Below are positions 34,487 through 44,031 of a DNA stretch of 64,000 bases, in pieces. Position numbers and translations under genes: made by a program. The notes beneath the pieces were generated by a model, which did no database searches, was not told the origin of the DNA, and saw only the letters and a list, made by a program, of their open reading frames with translations. The stretch is from Thiomonas sp. FB-6 (GTDB taxonomy: Bacteria; Pseudomonadota; Gammaproteobacteria; Burkholderiales; Burkholderiaceae_C): assembly GCF_000377645.1 (NCBI RefSeq), contig NZ_KB898472.1, positions 62,001-126,000 on the forward strand. Direction: 5' to 3'. Every line of letters begins with the position of its first letter. Positions within the stretch are counted from its first letter, which is position 1.

Positions 34487-35890
34487 TCAGGTCGCCGCCC
34501 GGGCCGCCGCCCGGGCCGACACCAGCTGGCGCCGCGTGACCCGCAGCAGCAGGGTGCCGATGCCCGCCGCGGCCAGCGCCAGGCCCGCGCAGTAGGCGGC
34601 CCAGAAGCCCGCGGCTCCGCGAAGCGCCGGCGGGCTCAGCCCGCCGAGGCCCAGCCCCAGCACGCAGCCTCCGGCCAGGCCCACGCCCCACAAGGCCAGC
34701 GCGTACAAGGCGCCGGGCAGCGCGGCCACGTGCCACGAGCGCAAGGCGAAGGCGCTGCAGGCCTGCAAGGCGTCGAAGACCTGGTAGGCCGCCACCAGCG
34801 CGAGCAGATGCATGGCCACCGCCGCCACGCGGGGGTCGCTGCTGTACCACACGGCGATGTGCCCGCGCAGCAGCAACAGCGCCAGCGCCGCTGCCGCCGA
34901 TACCCCCACGGCGGCGGCCACGCCGCTCCAGGCCGCGTGCACCGCGCCCTGCGCGCGGGATGCGCCGAGCTGGCGCGCCACCAGCGAACCGGTGGCGATG
35001 GACATGGACAGCGGCAGCATGTACATCACCGTGGCCACGCTGATGGCCACCTGGTGCGCGGCCAGCTGCACGGTACCGGTGCGCGCGATGAACAGCGCCA
35101 TGCCGGTGAAGGAAGACACGTCCACCAGCACCGTCGCGCCGATGGGCAGCCCCAGGCGCAGCAGGGCGAGCAACTGGCGCGCCTGCGGCGGATCGAAATG
35201 CCCCAGCGCGCGCAAGGTGCGCAGCGCCGGGTCGCGCCCATGCTGGCGCCAGGCGCCGGCCAGCAACAGCCACTGGGTGAGGGTGGTAGCCGCCGCGCAG
35301 CCCAGCACACCGTGGCCGGCCAGGCCGTGCAGGCCCAGCGCCGCGGGCGCCACCAGCAGCGCGTTGAGCAGCAGCTTGCAGCCCAGGCCCAGCGCCTGCT
35401 GCACGGTCACCAGCATCGGCCGCCCGATGGACTGGCCCAGTGCGACATGAATGCGGTAGAGCATGGCGGCCGGCAGGCCCAGCGCCAGCACGCGCAGGTA
35501 CTCCACGGGCAGCGCCGCGCCGCGGTGGCCGGTCAGGCGCAGCAGGGGCTGCGGCCACAGCAGCAGCAGGCAGCCCAGCAGCGCGAGCATGCCCGCCAGC
35601 CACAGCCCCTGACGGAACACGCCGGCGACGCCCCCGAGGCGCGCGGCACCCGCCTCGCGGCCCAGCGCGGGCAGCAGCGCCTGCGTGACGCCGTCGAGGG
35701 CCAGGTAGGTGGTCATGTACACGGCCTGGCCCAGCGCCAGCGTGGCCAGGCCCAGGGTGTCGCCGCCGCGGCCGAGCATGACGGTGTCGGCCACGCCGAA
35801 GCCCACCACCGCCAGCTGGCCCGCCAACACGGCGCCGGCCAGGCGCAGCAGCTCGCGCAGCGGGCCGCGCGGATCAGCGCCGCGGCTCAT
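34487..35890 (-). CDS. MATE family efflux transporter
   Basis: 467-residue inner-membrane protein with about 12 hydrophobic segments and internal two-fold repeat. MATE features include GQLAVVGFGVADTVMLGRGG in the first helix pair and the matching second-half segment GLPIGATVLVDVSSFTGMALFIARTG. AAHQVAISVATVMYMLPLSMSIATGSLVARQLGA is the most conserved MATE stretch. It probably exports cationic compounds using Na+ or H+; the substrate is unknown. Its ATG is inside the stop of the upstream glycosyltransferase-like gene (ATGA overlap). It converges on yheS across 54 bp. Confidence 0.9.
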   Translation of the reverse strand: MSRGADPRGPLRELLRLAGAVLAGQLAVVGFGVADTVMLGRGGDTLGLATLALGQAVYMTTYLALDGVTQALLPALGREAGAARLGGVAGVFRQGLWLAGMLALLGCLLLLWPQPLLRLTGHRGAALPVEYLRVLALGLPAAMLYRIHVALGQSIGRPMLVTVQQALGLGCKLLLNALLVAPAALGLHGLAGHGVLGCAAATTLTQWLLLAGAWRQHGRDPALRTLRALGHFDPPQARQLLALLRLGLPIGATVLVDVSSFTGMALFIARTGTVQLAAHQVAISVATVMYMLPLSMSIATGSLVARQLGASRAQGAVHAAWSGVAAAVGVSAAAALALLLLRGHIAVWYSSDPRVAAVAMHLLALVAAYQVFDALQACSAFALRSWHVAALPGALYALALWGVGLAGGCVLGLGLGGLSPPALRGAAGFWAAYCAGLALAAAGIGTLLLRVTRRQLVSARAAARAAT

Positions 35891-37584
35891 CGCCGGGTGT
35901 CATCGCGGCGCCACAGGCGCAGCAGTTCGTCGTTCTCGCCGGGGCGGTGCCCGGTCCACAGGACCTGGCCGCGCACCGGCCACGGCAGGTAGTCCCCACG
36001 GGTGAGGGTCAGCACGTAGGGCGCGCGCCAAGACTCGGGCCAGGCGCCCGGCAGGAAGCGGGCGTCGCTCCAGTAGCCCAGCAGGCCCTGCTGCGAAGGG
36101 TTGAGTCCCAGGGTCTGCACGCGAGGCGTCGGCCCCGCGCCGTGCTCCTGCAGCGCCATGCGCACCTGCTCGCCCAGCGAGCGGTAGCTGCTGGCGTAGT
36201 CGAGCACCGGCAGCCACAGCGTGGCGACCAGCGCCCATACCAGGGTCACGCCGCCGGCCGACAGCACCATGCCTTTCCAGATCGGATGCCGGTGGCGTCC
36301 GGCGCGCCAGGAGGCCACCGCCGCCCAGGCCGCGGTGGCCAGCATGGCCAGCAAGGTGGGCAGCAACTGCAGTTGGGCATGGAAGCCTGGGGCCAAGCGG
36401 GCAATGTTGGCGGCCGGGTGGGCCGGCTCGCCGGTGAGCAGCGCGATCCACAGCAGCCACACGACGAAGGCGAGCAGGCTGAAGAACATCAGCGCGAACC
36501 AGTCCAGCGCGGCCAGGCTGCCGCGGCGCATCACGGGAAGCGCCAGCGAAGCCAGCACGGCGGCCGCCGGCAGCACCAGCAGCAGCGGTGCGCTGCCCGA
36601 AGTGCTCAGGAAGGCGGAGAACAGGCACAGCGTGCCCAGCGCCACCGGGGCCAGCACATGCCAGGCGCCCAGCGAGGCGCGCCAGCGCCAGACCGCCCAG
36701 GCCGCCAGCGGCCAGGCCGGCCACAGGAACCAGGCGAGCACGCCCAGCAGGTGCGAGGCCGAGCGCATCGTGGGCAGGCGAGCCTCGGTGGCACCGTGCA
36801 CATGCCACAGCACGGCGGCGCAGGCGGCGATGCACAGCGCCAGGGTGAGCGCGGCTGCCGCGCGGCTTCCGCGCAGCGCCGGCGCCGGCAGCAGCACCGC
36901 GATCAGCAGCGCGGCGGACAGCGCCAGCCACGGCGCGCCGCACAACGCCAGCGCCAGCAGCCCCGCGGCCAGCGCCAGGCAGGCCCGCAGGCGGCGCGTG
37001 GGCAGCAGCGCCAGGCCCAGCAGCAGGCTGCCGGCCCCGGCCAGTTGCACCAGCGCCGGCGTGGTCTCGTGGCCGCGCACCAGCAGGCCCAGGCAGGCCA
37101 GCAGGCTCAGCAGCGCGCCGTCGGCCATGGCGCGGGCGTAGTCCTTGCGCGCGATGGGTTCGCCGAAGGCCGGCTGCACGGGCTGGGCCTCATCGCGCAG
37201 CGCGAGCTGGTAGGCCGCATGCCAGACCTGCGCCAGGCAGGCGGCCAGCAGCAGCATGAAGGGCAGGCGCGAGGCCGCGGGCGCGCCGAACCAGCCCTTG
37301 AAGGCCTTCAGCGCCAGCGCGCCCAGCCAGTAGGCGATCCAGCCGCCGCCGATGCCGTGGCCCCACAGGGTGGGCTGCAGCCAGCCCGAGTGCCCGGTGG
37401 CGATCTGCCAGGCCACGCCGAAGGTCTGGCCGTCACCGGTCCAGGGGTCGCGGCCGATGAAACCAGGCAACACGTAGGCCGCGCACAGCAGCCACAGCGG
37501 CCAGCGCGGCAGGCGCGCCACGCTTTCGCTGCTCACCACCGGGCGGGGGGCCGGCGTGCGCGAGGTCTCTGCGCGAGAGTTCAT
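35887..37584 (-). CDS. ArnT/PMT-like membrane glycosyltransferase
   Basis: 565-residue multi-pass protein. The first periplasmic loop contains RDPWTGDGQTFGVAWQIATGHSGWLQPTLWG. The D/E-containing RDPW...W segment is like the first loop of GT39/GT83 polyprenyl-phosphate sugar transferases such as ArnT. Roughly 12 hydrophobic segments follow, then a soluble C-terminal domain (about 90 residues) ending in the MATE start. It may glycosylate lipid A or another envelope component; acceptor and donor cannot be told. ATG 37584 is used; a TTG at 37614 would place the start inside the rpmE2 terminator. It is transcribed with the MATE gene. Confidence 0.72.
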   Translation of the reverse strand: MNSRAETSRTPAPRPVVSSESVARLPRWPLWLLCAAYVLPGFIGRDPWTGDGQTFGVAWQIATGHSGWLQPTLWGHGIGGGWIAYWLGALALKAFKGWFGAPAASRLPFMLLLAACLAQVWHAAYQLALRDEAQPVQPAFGEPIARKDYARAMADGALLSLLACLGLLVRGHETTPALVQLAGAGSLLLGLALLPTRRLRACLALAAGLLALALCGAPWLALSAALLIAVLLPAPALRGSRAAAALTLALCIAACAAVLWHVHGATEARLPTMRSASHLLGVLAWFLWPAWPLAAWAVWRWRASLGAWHVLAPVALGTLCLFSAFLSTSGSAPLLLVLPAAAVLASLALPVMRRGSLAALDWFALMFFSLLAFVVWLLWIALLTGEPAHPAANIARLAPGFHAQLQLLPTLLAMLATAAWAAVASWRAGRHRHPIWKGMVLSAGGVTLVWALVATLWLPVLDYASSYRSLGEQVRMALQEHGAGPTPRVQTLGLNPSQQGLLGYWSDARFLPGAWPESWRAPYVLTLTRGDYLPWPVRGQVLWTGHRPGENDELLRLWRRDDTRR

Positions 37585-37610
37585 CGGGTCGGGCGGCGAG
37601 GGTCGATCGG

Positions 37611-37640
37611 CCAAACAAAACGGGCAGCCAGGCTGCCCGT
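37611..37640 (-). terminator. Intrinsic terminator of rpmE2
   Basis: A 9-10 bp GC-rich stem (ACGGGCAGC/GCTGCCCGT around a 3-base loop, 37620-37640) is followed on the minus strand by TTTGTTT. It lies 47 bp after the rpmE2 stop and is the clearest Rho-independent terminator on this strand. Confidence 0.85.
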
Positions 37641-37687
37641 CGGATTCCGCGGGGGGGCGGGCCGGCCGGAGCCGGTCCCGCGGACCC

Positions 37688-37957
37688 TCACTTCTTGCTG
37701 CCGGCCGCTGCCGCGCGAGCGAACTTCTGGCGGAACTTGTCGACGCGGCCGCCCAGCGAGTCGATGCTCTTCTGGGTGCCGGTGTAGAACGGGTGCGACT
37801 CGGACGAGGTGTCCAGCTTGAACAGCGGGAGCTCGCGGCCGTCGTCCATCTTCACCGTTTCGCGCGTGGCGGCGGTCGACGGGATGACGAACTTGGAGCC
37901 GTTGGACAGGTCCACGAAGCACACGTCGCGGTATTCGGGGTGGATGCCAGGTTTCAT
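37688..37957 (-). CDS. rpmE2: Ribosomal protein bL31 type B
   Basis: 89-residue large-subunit protein. It begins MKPGIHPEYRDVCFVDLSNGSKFV and has the SESHPFYTGTQKSIDSLGGRVDKFRQKF core. It lacks the two CxxC pairs of zinc-binding L31 (only one Cys, in DVCFV), so it is the zinc-independent C-minus form. ATG 37957 matches the family start; the longer upstream frame is not conserved. It lies between rho and the glycosyltransferase with its own terminator. The 188-bp region upstream (37958-38145) holds its promoter and the rho hairpin. Confidence 0.96.
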   Translation of the reverse strand: MKPGIHPEYRDVCFVDLSNGSKFVIPSTAATRETVKMDDGRELPLFKLDTSSESHPFYTGTQKSIDSLGGRVDKFRQKFARAAAAGSKK

Positions 37958-38112
37958 GGTGTTTTTCCGGAAAATGCGGCCAGCCGCAGCGCAACCGTGC
38001 GAGGCAGTCACCGAGCGCGGTCGCTGTACTTAGCCAAAGACGAGCATTATCGCACGAACGGAGTGGCTTCTCCACCTCGCGGCTCGCAGGCCGCTCGGAT
38101 TCGGCGGGCGCG

Positions 38113-38134
38113 CGGATGTGCGCAGGCACATCCG
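38113..38134 (-). terminator. Hairpin just after rho
   Basis: Perfect 9-bp stem CGGATGTGC/GCACATCCG with a GCAG loop, 11 bp past the rho stop. No T-run follows on the minus strand. It could stabilise the rho mRNA end or act as a weak terminator before rpmE2. Confidence 0.5.
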
Positions 38135-38145
38135 CTGGTCCCGCC

Positions 38146-39408
<1,263 letters not shown>

Positions 39409-39818
39409 GGCGGGGGTTTGGCGAGAAAGACGAGGAGCGCGAACGGAAATCGGCTGCGGGGTTCCGGGGATCGCGCCGCATGCGCTTCAAGGCGCGGCGT
39501 GCGGATCCGGGAGGGACGGGCGATCGGGAGAAGGGGGGGATGCGGCTTGCGGGCCGCACGCAAAGCGGAGGTTGTTCGCTTCGGGTGCACTGCCGGTTCG
39601 CGCGCCATGTCGTGCATGGGCCACCGCTCCGGCGTCATCGGTGTTGTGGGGTTCCGGCCCGCGTCTGGCGGGTCGCGCATGGCGCGGCCGGGTTGCGCAC
39701 CCGATTCCGCAGGGCGTGCTCGGCGGACAGGCCGCGCAGCAGGCCGCGCCGGGCTCGGGCTCCGCAGGCCAGGCGCCGGCAGGGTCCAGCCCCGCCGGAA
39801 TCCAGGCCTTGCGGCGGA
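39409..39818. other. Gene-free gap between trxA and rho
   Basis: 410 bp between the trxA stop and the rho start, both minus-strand genes. I see no convincing protein gene on either strand. A 6-bp hairpin TGCGGC/GCCGCA (39541-39558) and several GC-rich short dyads are present. The segment likely holds the rho promoter and 5' leader; rho is often autoregulated through its leader in other bacteria, but nothing here proves that. Confidence 0.6.
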
Positions 39819-40145
39819 TTATATATTCGCGTCGAGGAAGGAGGTCAGTTGCGACTTGGACAGAGCGCCCACCTTGGTGGCCGCGACCTCGCCGCCCTTG
39901 AACAGCATCAGCGTGGGAATGCCGCGAATGCCGTACTTGGCGGGCACGTTGCGGTTTTCGTCGACATTGACTTTCATGATCTGCAGGCGGCCCTGGTATT
40001 CGCCGGCGATCTCGTCCAGGATCGGCGCCACCATGCGGCAGGGGCCGCACCATTCCGCCCAGTAGTCGATGAGCACGGGGGTCGACGACTTCAGCACGTC
40101 CTGCTCGAAGGACGCATCGGTGGTGTGTTTGATCAGATCGCTCAT
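39819..40145 (-). CDS. trxA: Thioredoxin 1
   Basis: 108-residue cytoplasmic thiol-disulfide reductase. The redox motif WCGPC occupies residues 32-36, and the cis-proline is in [15 protein letters not shown]. Length equals E. coli TrxA (109). ATG 40145 ([13 protein letters not shown]) matches thioredoxin N-termini; the frame runs open further upstream but is not conserved. The order trxA-rho is shared with E. coli. A TAAATA/TTAAAT segment at 40215-40221 about 70 bp upstream on the minus strand may be the promoter. Confidence 0.98.
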   Translation of the reverse strand: MSDLIKHTTDASFEQDVLKSSTPVLIDYWAEWCGPCRMVAPILDEIAGEYQGRLQIMKVNVDENRNVPAKYGIRGIPTLMLFKGGEVAATKVGALSKSQLTSFLDANI

Positions 40146-40305
40146 GAAGGTTCCAGGTCTCAGCACGATTCCGCCCGCCACGGCGCGGGGCGAATCGGCG
40201 TTCCGCACAGCCTCTATTTAACTCCGAATCCGGAATCCGGGTTTCGCGCGGCGAGCGCCGCATCGCGGCGCTTCCACCGGCGAAGGCCATGGAAGGGAAT
40301 GGGGG

Positions 40306-40403
40306 TGACGAGCCGTACCCCCGGCACTTGCGGGAAACGGCTGTGGCTGCTCCGTTCCCGGCCTGACCAGGTTCACCGCGCCGCAATGCGGGGCGGCCCG
40401 TCA
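40306..40403 (-). ncRNA. ffs: 4.5S signal recognition particle RNA
   Basis: The minus strand encodes about 98 nt that fold into one long hairpin. The 5' end TGACG pairs with CGTCA at the 3' end; GCCG/CGGC, CCCC/GGGG and TTGCGG/CCGCAA follow inward. The apex has the universal SRP pattern: GGTCAGGCC, a GGAA tetraloop closed by CCG/CGG, then AGCAGCC. This is the Ffh-binding domain IV. A TACAAT -10 sits 6 nt before the predicted 5' end at 40403. Bounds are from folding and could shift by a few bases. Location next to dnaX is common in Burkholderiales. Confidence 0.9.
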
Positions 40404-40409
40404 GGGTCT

Positions 40410-40415
40410 ATTGTA
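40410..40415 (-). promoter_or_regulatory. -10 element of ffs
   Basis: TACAAT on the minus strand, 6 nt upstream of the folded RNA's 5' end at 40403. The spacing to the RNA end is independent support for both calls. Confidence 0.65.
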
Positions 40416-40450
40416 AGCACGGCGCGCGGTTGCGTGCGCCGGGGGCCCCT

Positions 40451-40456
40451 TACAAT
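40451..40456 (+). promoter_or_regulatory. -10 element of dnaX
   Basis: TACAAT followed by 7 bases and the dnaX ATG; TTGCGT at 40430-40435 is a possible -35 with a short 15-bp spacer. No ribosome-binding site intervenes. The two back-to-back TACAAT boxes of ffs and dnaX are 35 bp apart. Confidence 0.5.
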
Positions 40457-40463
40457 CCCTCCC

Positions 40464-42263
40464 ATGTCGAGTACCGTGCTTGCGCGCAAGTGGCGCCCCA
40501 AGACCTTCGCCACCCTGGTCGGACAGGATCACGTGGTGCGTGCGCTGACCCACGCGCTGCAGCGGCGGCGCCTGCATCACGCCTATCTGTTCACCGGCAC
40601 GCGAGGCGTGGGCAAGACCACCCTCGCGCGCATCCTGGCCAAGTCGCTGAACTGCACCGGGCCCGATGGGCAGGGTGACATCACTTCCGAACCCTGCGGT
40701 GTGTGCCCCTCCTGCATGGAGATCGACGCCGGGCGCTTCGTCGACTACATCGAACTGGACGCCGCTTCCAACCGGGGCGTGGACGATATGACGCGTCTGC
40801 TCGAGCAGGCCGTCTACAAGCCCACGGCGGGGCGCTTCAAGGTCTACATGATCGACGAAGTGCACATGCTGTCCAACCACGCGTTCAACGCCATGCTGAA
40901 GACGCTCGAGGAGCCTCCGCAGCAGGTGATGTTCGTGCTCGCCACCACCGATCCGCAGAAGGTGCCGGTGACGGTGCTCAGCCGCTGCCTGCAGTTCGCG
41001 CTGAAGTCGGTGCCGCCGGCGGCGGTGGCCTCCCATCTGCAACAGGTGCTGCGGGCCGAGGGCGTGGACTTCGAGGCCGCGGCGCTGCAGGCGCTGGGCC
41101 GCGCGGCCCGCGGCTCGATGCGCGATGCGCTTTCGCTGGCCGACCAGGCCATCGCCTTCGATGCCGGGCGGGTCAGCGCCGAGGGCGTGCGCCAGATGCT
41201 GGGCGCCGTCGATTCCGGCTATCTGTTCGACCTGCTGCGCGCGCTCGCGCGCGGCGACGCGCAGGCGCTGCTGGAACTGGCCGAGACCATGGACCAGCGC
41301 GCGCTGTCGCTGCCGCAGGCGCTGGAGGACCTGGCCGCGCTGCTGCAGCGCCTGGCCGTGCTGCAGGTGCTGCCGCAGAGCCTGGACGAGCACGATCCCG
41401 ACGCCGCCGCGCTGCGTGAACTGGCGGCCGCGCTGTCCCCGGAGAGCCTGCAACTGACCTACAGCATGGTGCTGCAGGGCCGCGGCGAACTGGGCCTGGC
41501 GCCCGATCCGCTGTGCGGCTTCAGCATGGTGCTGCTGCGCCTGCTGTCCTTCGCGCCGGTGGCCACGGCGCCGGCGGCGCGCGCGCTGGACGCCATCGAG
41601 CGTGCGGCGCCGCGCGCGAATCCCGGCGAGCCCGCGCCGCGCCGGCTGTCCGGCGCCCAGGACGGCGCGGTGCCGCGCCAGGCCGAGGCCGCGCCGGTGC
41701 GCAGGTCCGCGCCCGACGCGGCGCCGGCCGTGCAGCCCGAGGCCGAGGCCCTCGCCGACCCGGAACCCGAGCCTGCGCCCGAGGGCCCCGAGCCCACCGC
41801 GGTGCAGGACGCGGGCGGGCCCGGCGCGCAGCCCCGGGGCGCGGAGATCGTGCCTGCCGGCGGCCAGACCGACGGCGAGCTCGGCGGCGAGATCGATGAC
41901 TGGCCCGCGCTGGCGCGCGAGCTGCCGCTGGTGGCGCTGGCGCGCAGCCTGGCGCTGCAAAGCGAGTGGGTGGGCGCGCGGGACGGCGCCTGGGTGCTGC
42001 GCGTGCCCAGCGAGCAGTACACGCGCGCCGGCGCGCTGGAGCGCGTGCAGGCGGCGCTGAGCGAGCGATTCGGCCGCTCGGTGGTGCTGCGCGTGGAGGT
42101 GGGCGCGGTGCGCGACACCGCGCACCTGCGCGCCGCGGCGCTGCGCGCGCAGCGCCAGCAGGAAGCCGAACAGGCCATCGCGGCCGACCCGCTGGTGCGT
42201 CAACTGGTCGACGAGTTGGGGGCGCAGATCGTGCCCGGCTCGGTGCGCCCGGTGGACGCCTGA
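40464..42263 (+). CDS. dnaX: DNA polymerase III subunit tau
   Basis: 599-residue clamp-loader ATPase that joins the replicase core to the sliding-clamp loader. N-terminal AAA+ domain: Walker A FTGTRGVGKTTLAR near residue 45, zinc-binding cysteines including CGVCPSC, Walker B MIDEVHMLSNHAF, sensor 1 VLATTDPQKVPVTVLSRC. A Pro/Ala/Glu-rich linker spans about residues 370-460. The C-terminal tau domain contains DDWPALARELPLVALARSLA. ATG 40464 gives the canonical MSSTVLARKWRPKTF start. I see no A-rich slippery site of the E. coli type, so a separate gamma product by frameshifting is not indicated. Confidence 0.96.
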   Translation: MSSTVLARKWRPKTFATLVGQDHVVRALTHALQRRRLHHAYLFTGTRGVGKTTLARILAKSLNCTGPDGQGDITSEPCGVCPSCMEIDAGRFVDYIELDAASNRGVDDMTRLLEQAVYKPTAGRFKVYMIDEVHMLSNHAFNAMLKTLEEPPQQVMFVLATTDPQKVPVTVLSRCLQFALKSVPPAAVASHLQQVLRAEGVDFEAAALQALGRAARGSMRDALSLADQAIAFDAGRVSAEGVRQMLGAVDSGYLFDLLRALARGDAQALLELAETMDQRALSLPQALEDLAALLQRLAVLQVLPQSLDEHDPDAAALRELAAALSPESLQLTYSMVLQGRGELGLAPDPLCGFSMVLLRLLSFAPVATAPAARALDAIERAAPRANPGEPAPRRLSGAQDGAVPRQAEAAPVRRSAPDAAPAVQPEAEALADPEPEPAPEGPEPTAVQDAGGPGAQPRGAEIVPAGGQTDGELGGEIDDWPALARELPLVALARSLALQSEWVGARDGAWVLRVPSEQYTRAGALERVQAALSERFGRSVVLRVEVGAVRDTAHLRAAALRAQRQQEAEQAIAADPLVRQLVDELGAQIVPGSVRPVDA

Positions 42264-42273
42264 TGTCCATGGC

Positions 42274-42297
42274 GCCGTCCCGGTATTCCGGGGCGGC
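42274..42297 (+). other. Hairpin between dnaX and ybaB
   Basis: 10-bp stem GCCGTCCCGG/CCGGGGCGGC with one G-T pair and a TATT loop, starting 11 bp after the dnaX stop and ending 50 bp before ybaB. It may attenuate read-through or set an RNA processing boundary. No T-run of terminator type follows. Confidence 0.45.
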
Positions 42298-42347
42298 ATT
42301 TCGCGGCGCACCGCGCCGCAACGACGATTTCGCACTCAGGAGCTTTC

Positions 42348-42677
42348 ATGTTCAACAAGGGACAACTCTCGGGCCTGATGAAGCAGGCCCAGGCCATGCA
42401 GGACAACATCAAGCGCGTGCAGGAGGAACTCGGGCGCATCGAGGTCGAGGGCCAGTCCGGCGCCGGCCTGGTGAAGGTGCTGATGAGCTGCAAGCACGAG
42501 GTGCGGCGGGTCGCCATCGACCCCAGCCTGCTCGGCGAGGACCGCGACATGCTGGAGGATCTGGTGGCAGCCGCCTTCAACGACGGGCTGCGCCGCGCCG
42601 AGGCCACGGCGCAGGAAAAGATGGCCGCGGCGACCGCCGGCATGCCGCTGCCCCCCGGCATGAAGCTGCCGTTCTGA
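42348..42677 (+). CDS. ybaB: YbaB/EbfC nucleoid-associated protein
   Basis: 109-residue dimeric DNA-binding protein of the YbaB/EbfC family. It shows [49 protein letters not shown] and the C-terminal [12 protein letters not shown]. It binds DNA and its exact role (nucleoid organisation, recombination) is unsettled. It lies between dnaX and recR, the standard dnaX-ybaB-recR operon, with AGGAG before the ATG. Confidence 0.97.
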   Translation: MFNKGQLSGLMKQAQAMQDNIKRVQEELGRIEVEGQSGAGLVKVLMSCKHEVRRVAIDPSLLGEDRDMLEDLVAAAFNDGLRRAEATAQEKMAAATAGMPLPPGMKLPF

Positions 42678-42702
42678 GCTTCGAGCCCAAGCGGAGCAGC
42701 CC

Positions 42703-43317
42703 GTGAATCATGCGCAGGCCCCGACGCAGGTCCCGGCGCTGGACGCGCTGGTGGAGGCGCTGCGCGCCTTGCCCGGCGTGGGGCCGAAGACGGCCGCGCG
42801 CATGGCCTATCACCTGCTGCAGCACGACCGCGAAGCGGCCGAGGCGCTGCAGCTGTCGCTGCAGCGCGCGCTGCTGGCGGTGCGCCGCTGCACCCTGTGC
42901 AACACCTACACCGAGTCGGAGGTCTGCGCCACCTGTTCCGACACGCGCCGCGACAGGCGCCTGCTGTGCATCGTCGAGACCCCCGCCGACCAGGCTGCGG
43001 TGGAGCAGTCGATGAGCTACCGGGGCCTGTACTTCGTGCTCATGGGCCGGCTCAGTCCGCTGGACGGGATGGGGCCGAAGGACATCGGGCTGGACCGGCT
43101 GGTGCAGCGCCTGCGCGGGGATGGGGTGGAGGAGATCATCCTGGCCACCAACTTCACCAACGAGGGCGAGGCCACCGCGCATGTGATCGCCGAGACCCTG
43201 CGGCCGCTGGACCTGCGCATCACCCGACTCGCGCGCGGCGTGCCCTCCGGCGCCGAACTCGAATATGTGGACCTGGGCACCATCGCGCGGGCGCTGGTCG
43301 ACCGCCGCGGGGCCTGA
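42703..43317 (+). CDS. recR: Recombination mediator RecR
   Basis: 204-residue component of RecFOR, loading RecA on gapped DNA. The N-terminal helix-hairpin-helix contains [17 protein letters not shown], the zinc finger is C-x2-C...C-x2-C ([20 protein letters not shown]), and the Toprim domain has [11 protein letters not shown] and [13 protein letters not shown]. The start is GTG 42703, after GCGGAG. Its TGA directly abuts the TTG proposed for the next gene. Confidence 0.97.
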   Translation: MNHAQAPTQVPALDALVEALRALPGVGPKTAARMAYHLLQHDREAAEALQLSLQRALLAVRRCTLCNTYTESEVCATCSDTRRDRRLLCIVETPADQAAVEQSMSYRGLYFVLMGRLSPLDGMGPKDIGLDRLVQRLRGDGVEEIILATNFTNEGEATAHVIAETLRPLDLRITRLARGVPSGAELEYVDLGTIARALVDRRGA

Positions 43318-43995
43318 TTGAGCTCCACCGGCCCGCACGCCTGCGGCTCCAGCGCCGCCCGCGGCGCAGGGCCCGCGCTGTACCTGATCACCCCCCAGCC
43401 CGAGGGAGCGGATGCGGCCTTCCTGCAGGCGCTGCGCGCCAGCCTGCAGGGCCGCGAGCCGGGCTCGCTGCTGGTGCAGTTCCGTGCCCAGGGCCTGGAG
43501 CCCGCCCGTTGGCGCCGGCTGGCCGACGGGGTGCGGGAGATCTGCCTCGAACGCGGCGCGCCGCTGCTGCTCGGGGCTGGCGGGCTGCCTGGCGCCGACG
43601 CTGCGCAGCGCATGCGCTGCGCGTGCGAACTGGGCGCGCAGGGGCTGCAGCTGCCGTCGCGCCTGCTGGCGCAGCCGGACTGGCGCGAGGCCTGCCTGGG
43701 CAGGCCGGCGGGCCTGCTGGTGTCGGCCTCCTGCCACGATGCGGCGCAACTGGAGGCGGCTGCGGCCCTGCGCGCCGATTTCGCCACCGTCTCGCCGGTC
43801 CTGCCCACGATCAGCCATCCGGGCGCGCCGGGCCTGGGATGGGCTCGGCTGGGCGAGCTCTGCCGCGGGACACGGCTGCCGGTGTACGCGCTGGGCGGGC
43901 TCCGCGCGGGGCATCTGGCGCTGGCGCTCGAGGCGGGCGCCGCGGGCGTCGCGGGCATCCGCGGGCTGTGGGAACGCGGTGGGGATGCGGCGTAA
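43318..43995 (+). CDS. Stand-alone ThiE/TenI-like TMP synthase family protein
   Basis: 225-residue TIM-barrel protein of the thiamine-phosphate synthase/TenI family. Strand 1 is LYLITP, and later segments are LLVQFRAQGL, GLQLPSRLL, LVSASCHDAAQLEAA, FATVSPVLPTISHPGAPGLGW and VYALGGL. The SPVLPTxSHPGxPGLGW pattern and the GIRGLW end match the C-terminal domain fused to MutT-type Nudix hydrolases in many proteobacteria. Here no Nudix domain precedes it. The K and R phosphate-binding pattern of true ThiE is not obvious, so enzymatic synthesis of thiamine phosphate is doubtful. Start TTG 43318 is the only in-frame start before strand 1 and directly follows recR; uncertain. Confidence 0.72.
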   Translation: MSSTGPHACGSSAARGAGPALYLITPQPEGADAAFLQALRASLQGREPGSLLVQFRAQGLEPARWRRLADGVREICLERGAPLLLGAGGLPGADAAQRMRCACELGAQGLQLPSRLLAQPDWREACLGRPAGLLVSASCHDAAQLEAAAALRADFATVSPVLPTISHPGAPGLGWARLGELCRGTRLPVYALGGLRAGHLALALEAGAAGVAGIRGLWERGGDAA

Positions 43996-44018
43996 TATGC
44001 GCGAATTCGCATTTACGC
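43990..44018. promoter_or_regulatory. Nested dyads upstream of the NHL gene
   Basis: A perfect 10-base palindrome GCGAATTCGC (44001-44010) is enclosed by arms GCGTAA (43990-43995) and TTACGC (44013-44018). This AT-richer patch starts inside the end of the ThiE-like gene and ends 13 bp before the NHL start codon. It looks like an operator or promoter-proximal hairpin. Confidence 0.5.
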
Positions 44019-44031
44019 AAGTAAAACTCCT

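Noticed and set aside
37585-37614. TTG start at 37614 for the glycosyltransferase-like protein
   Set aside because: It would begin inside the U-tract of the rpmE2 terminator and adds ten unconserved residues; ATG 37584 is simpler.
39409-39818. Hidden gene in the trxA-rho gap
   Set aside because: Open frames there are Arg/Pro-rich, run into rho or dnaX in other frames, and show no motif or start with a ribosome-binding site.
40464-42263. Programmed frameshift in dnaX giving a gamma subunit
   Set aside because: No A-AAA-AAG-type slippery run or adjacent stem-loop was seen in the GC-rich coding sequence; the single tau form is adequate.
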